This document shows positions 63,118-64,000 of a stretch of 64,000 nt of DNA, one piece after another. Made by a program: the position numbers and the translations under genes. The first letter of the stretch is position 1. Each line of letters opens with the position of its first letter. This DNA comes from Eubacteriales bacterium (GTDB lineage Bacteria > Bacillota > Clostridia > Lachnospirales > Lachnospiraceae), in assembly GCA_030524175.1 (NCBI GenBank), contig JAUNHC010000006.1, forward strand, positions 1-64,000, read 5' to 3'. The notes under the pieces were generated by a model. The model ran no database searches and was not told where the DNA came from. It worked only from the letters and a program-made list of their open reading frames with translations.

Positions 63118-64000
63118 CTACCACTGTACAGATTCTTTCCATATTTTGCCGCTGCCCGGATACATTTCTCCAAATCCCAGGTCTTTCACCGTGATCCGGC
63201 ATTCCTTCCTGGAAACATACTGCAGATCCAAAGACAGGCGCGTGGTCTTATTAGGACGCTTGGGAAGGCCCGGGAGCTGCATGGCAACCCGCTTTTTCTC
63301 CTGTTCCCCAAAGGTGCTCACCACAAAAACAAGTTCCTGGGTATCGTCCAGAATAAATTCGCAGTACGCCTTACACTCATACCAGTTATTCCCTGCCTCG
63401 ATGAGAGGATAGTAGGTGGGGGAACCCATAACCCTCATATCCATGCCCACATCCGAGAGCACAAGGGAATCACTCATATAACGGTAGCCTTTCAGATTCT
63501 TATCCTCCAGGCGGTCTTTGCCTGCCGCACAGGCACCCTTGGCAAAGAGGTTATTGCCGTAAAACACTTTGCGTTTCTGGTAGCAGAGTGCCTTCACCGA
63601 CTGCTGTGCCCACTGCTGGTCAAAGCCTTTTCCAGTGATCTGTATACTGGAAAACAACTCAGTGCCTAAAGTGGACTGGATAAATTTACAGAACTCTAAA
63701 TCCCGGATTTCTCCCTCTTCGCTCAATTCTGTATCCACCGGCTCATCAAGACGGGCAAGAATAGGCCTGGAAGCACCGTTTAATGTCAGCTTGCGGAAAG
63801 AGACACTTTCCGGCGTAAAGGCATACCAGGCCACACTTCTGTTCCAAGTCTCTCTCTTCTGGGTAAGCGCATAATAATAGAAGCATTCCCCGTAATCCAT
63901 AAGCATATATTTCTCTTCCGGGAAGCCCAGATACTCACAGGCCTTCTGAAAGTTTGAAACCTGTACCTGATTAAGGGAGGGGGCTGATACTACCAGGCAT
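63118..64000 (-). CDS. DUF5716-like protein (partial, N terminus outside window)
   Basis: The reading frame is open to the window end (64000); only the C-terminal ~294 residues are present. They include LVVSAPSLNQ, LMDYGECFYYYALTQK and RVMGSPTYYPLIEAGNNW, reminiscent of DUF5716 proteins and of Hsp70/actin-like ATPases (ASKHA fold). The internal ATG at 63906 is not the true start. Role unknown; paired with the TPR-like gene. Confidence 0.65.
   Translation of the reverse strand, partial: CLVVSAPSLNQVQVSNFQKACEYLGFPEEKYMLMDYGECFYYYALTQKRETWNRSVAWYAFTPESVSFRKLTLNGASRPILARLDEPVDTELSEEGEIRDLEFCKFIQSTLGTELFSSIQITGKGFDQQWAQQSVKALCYQKRKVFYGNNLFAKGACAAGKDRLEDKNLKGYRYMSDSLVLSDVGMDMRVMGSPTYYPLIEAGNNWYECKAYCEFILDDTQELVFVVSTFGEQEKKRVAMQLPGLPKRPNKTTRLSLDLQYVSRKECRITVKDLGFGEMYPGSGKIWKESVQW

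Overview
The window reads as chromosomal DNA of a spore-forming, Gram-positive gut anaerobe of the Lachnospiraceae, probably Blautia or a close relative. Evidence: a spoIIGA-sigE pair with an unusually spaced promoter and a Spo0A box, a T-box leader on thrS, YesM/YesN-type two-component systems beside sugar ABC importers, strong AGGAGG-type ribosome sites and many Rho-independent terminators. The genus is inference. Almost every gene is on the minus strand; aroE is the clear exception.

Layout. (1) 0.2-12.6 kb: a rhamnoside-use locus: GH78 alpha-L-rhamnosidase, solute-binding protein (SBP), two permeases, histidine kinase, AraC-type response regulator, GH106-like rhamnosidase. (2) 13-17.5 kb: a cupin-AraC regulator, an Rpn-like nuclease, a 55-residue membrane peptide and an orphan TnpB-like protein that has lost two of three RuvC catalytic acids and is followed by a structured, guide-RNA-like region. 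A broken duplicate of the Rpn gene end lies nearby. (3) 17.6-27.9 kb: SBP, two permeases, two different ATPases, a polyol-type dehydrogenase and a second kinase/regulator pair. (4) 28.2-30 kb: phenylacetate-CoA ligase with an ACT-domain partner. (5) 30.1-39.9 kb: a sugar or sugar-alcohol catabolic locus: class II aldolase (RhaD/FucA type), ROK repressor, rhamnulokinase-like kinase, SBP, two permeases, an aberrant DhaK-like subunit, DhaL and a fructose-bisphosphate-type aldolase. (6) 40.1-48 kb: housekeeping and sporulation genes (sigE, spoIIGA, aroD, aroE, thrS with T-box, YdcF-like and SEC-C proteins). (7) 49.7-58.4 kb: an apparent operon purC-purB-lemA-DUF2207-purA-dat-HAD-SDR. (8) 59.7-64 kb: a polar amino acid ABC importer and a TPR/DUF5716-like pair cut by the window end.

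How the genes work together. Extracellular SBPs and permeases bring in rhamnose-containing or related sugars and polyols, YesM/YesN pairs sense them, the GH78/GH106 enzymes release rhamnose, and kinases and aldolases feed DHAP-level metabolism. Two of the three sugar importers have no ATPase of their own and probably borrow a shared MsmK-type ATPase encoded elsewhere; the middle importer has a dedicated ATPase pair.

The intergenic DNA is unusually rich. Four families of structured repeats are visible: a 240-bp nested palindrome present twice (48210-48449, 58660-58899) with compensatory base changes; two tandem arrays with an identical 84-bp period and a shared palindromic core but different spacer halves (48973-49510, 58985-59440); a hairpin-plus-conserved-box element about 145 bp downstream of the last gene of two operons (11-114, 59497-59598), again with covarying stem pairs; and two roughly 200-bp palindromes with GTCAAAAG-type ends (12704-12896, 31793-31999). 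These repeats and the nuclease-dead TnpB are the most promising candidates for undescribed biology. No CRISPR array, rRNA or tRNA gene was seen.
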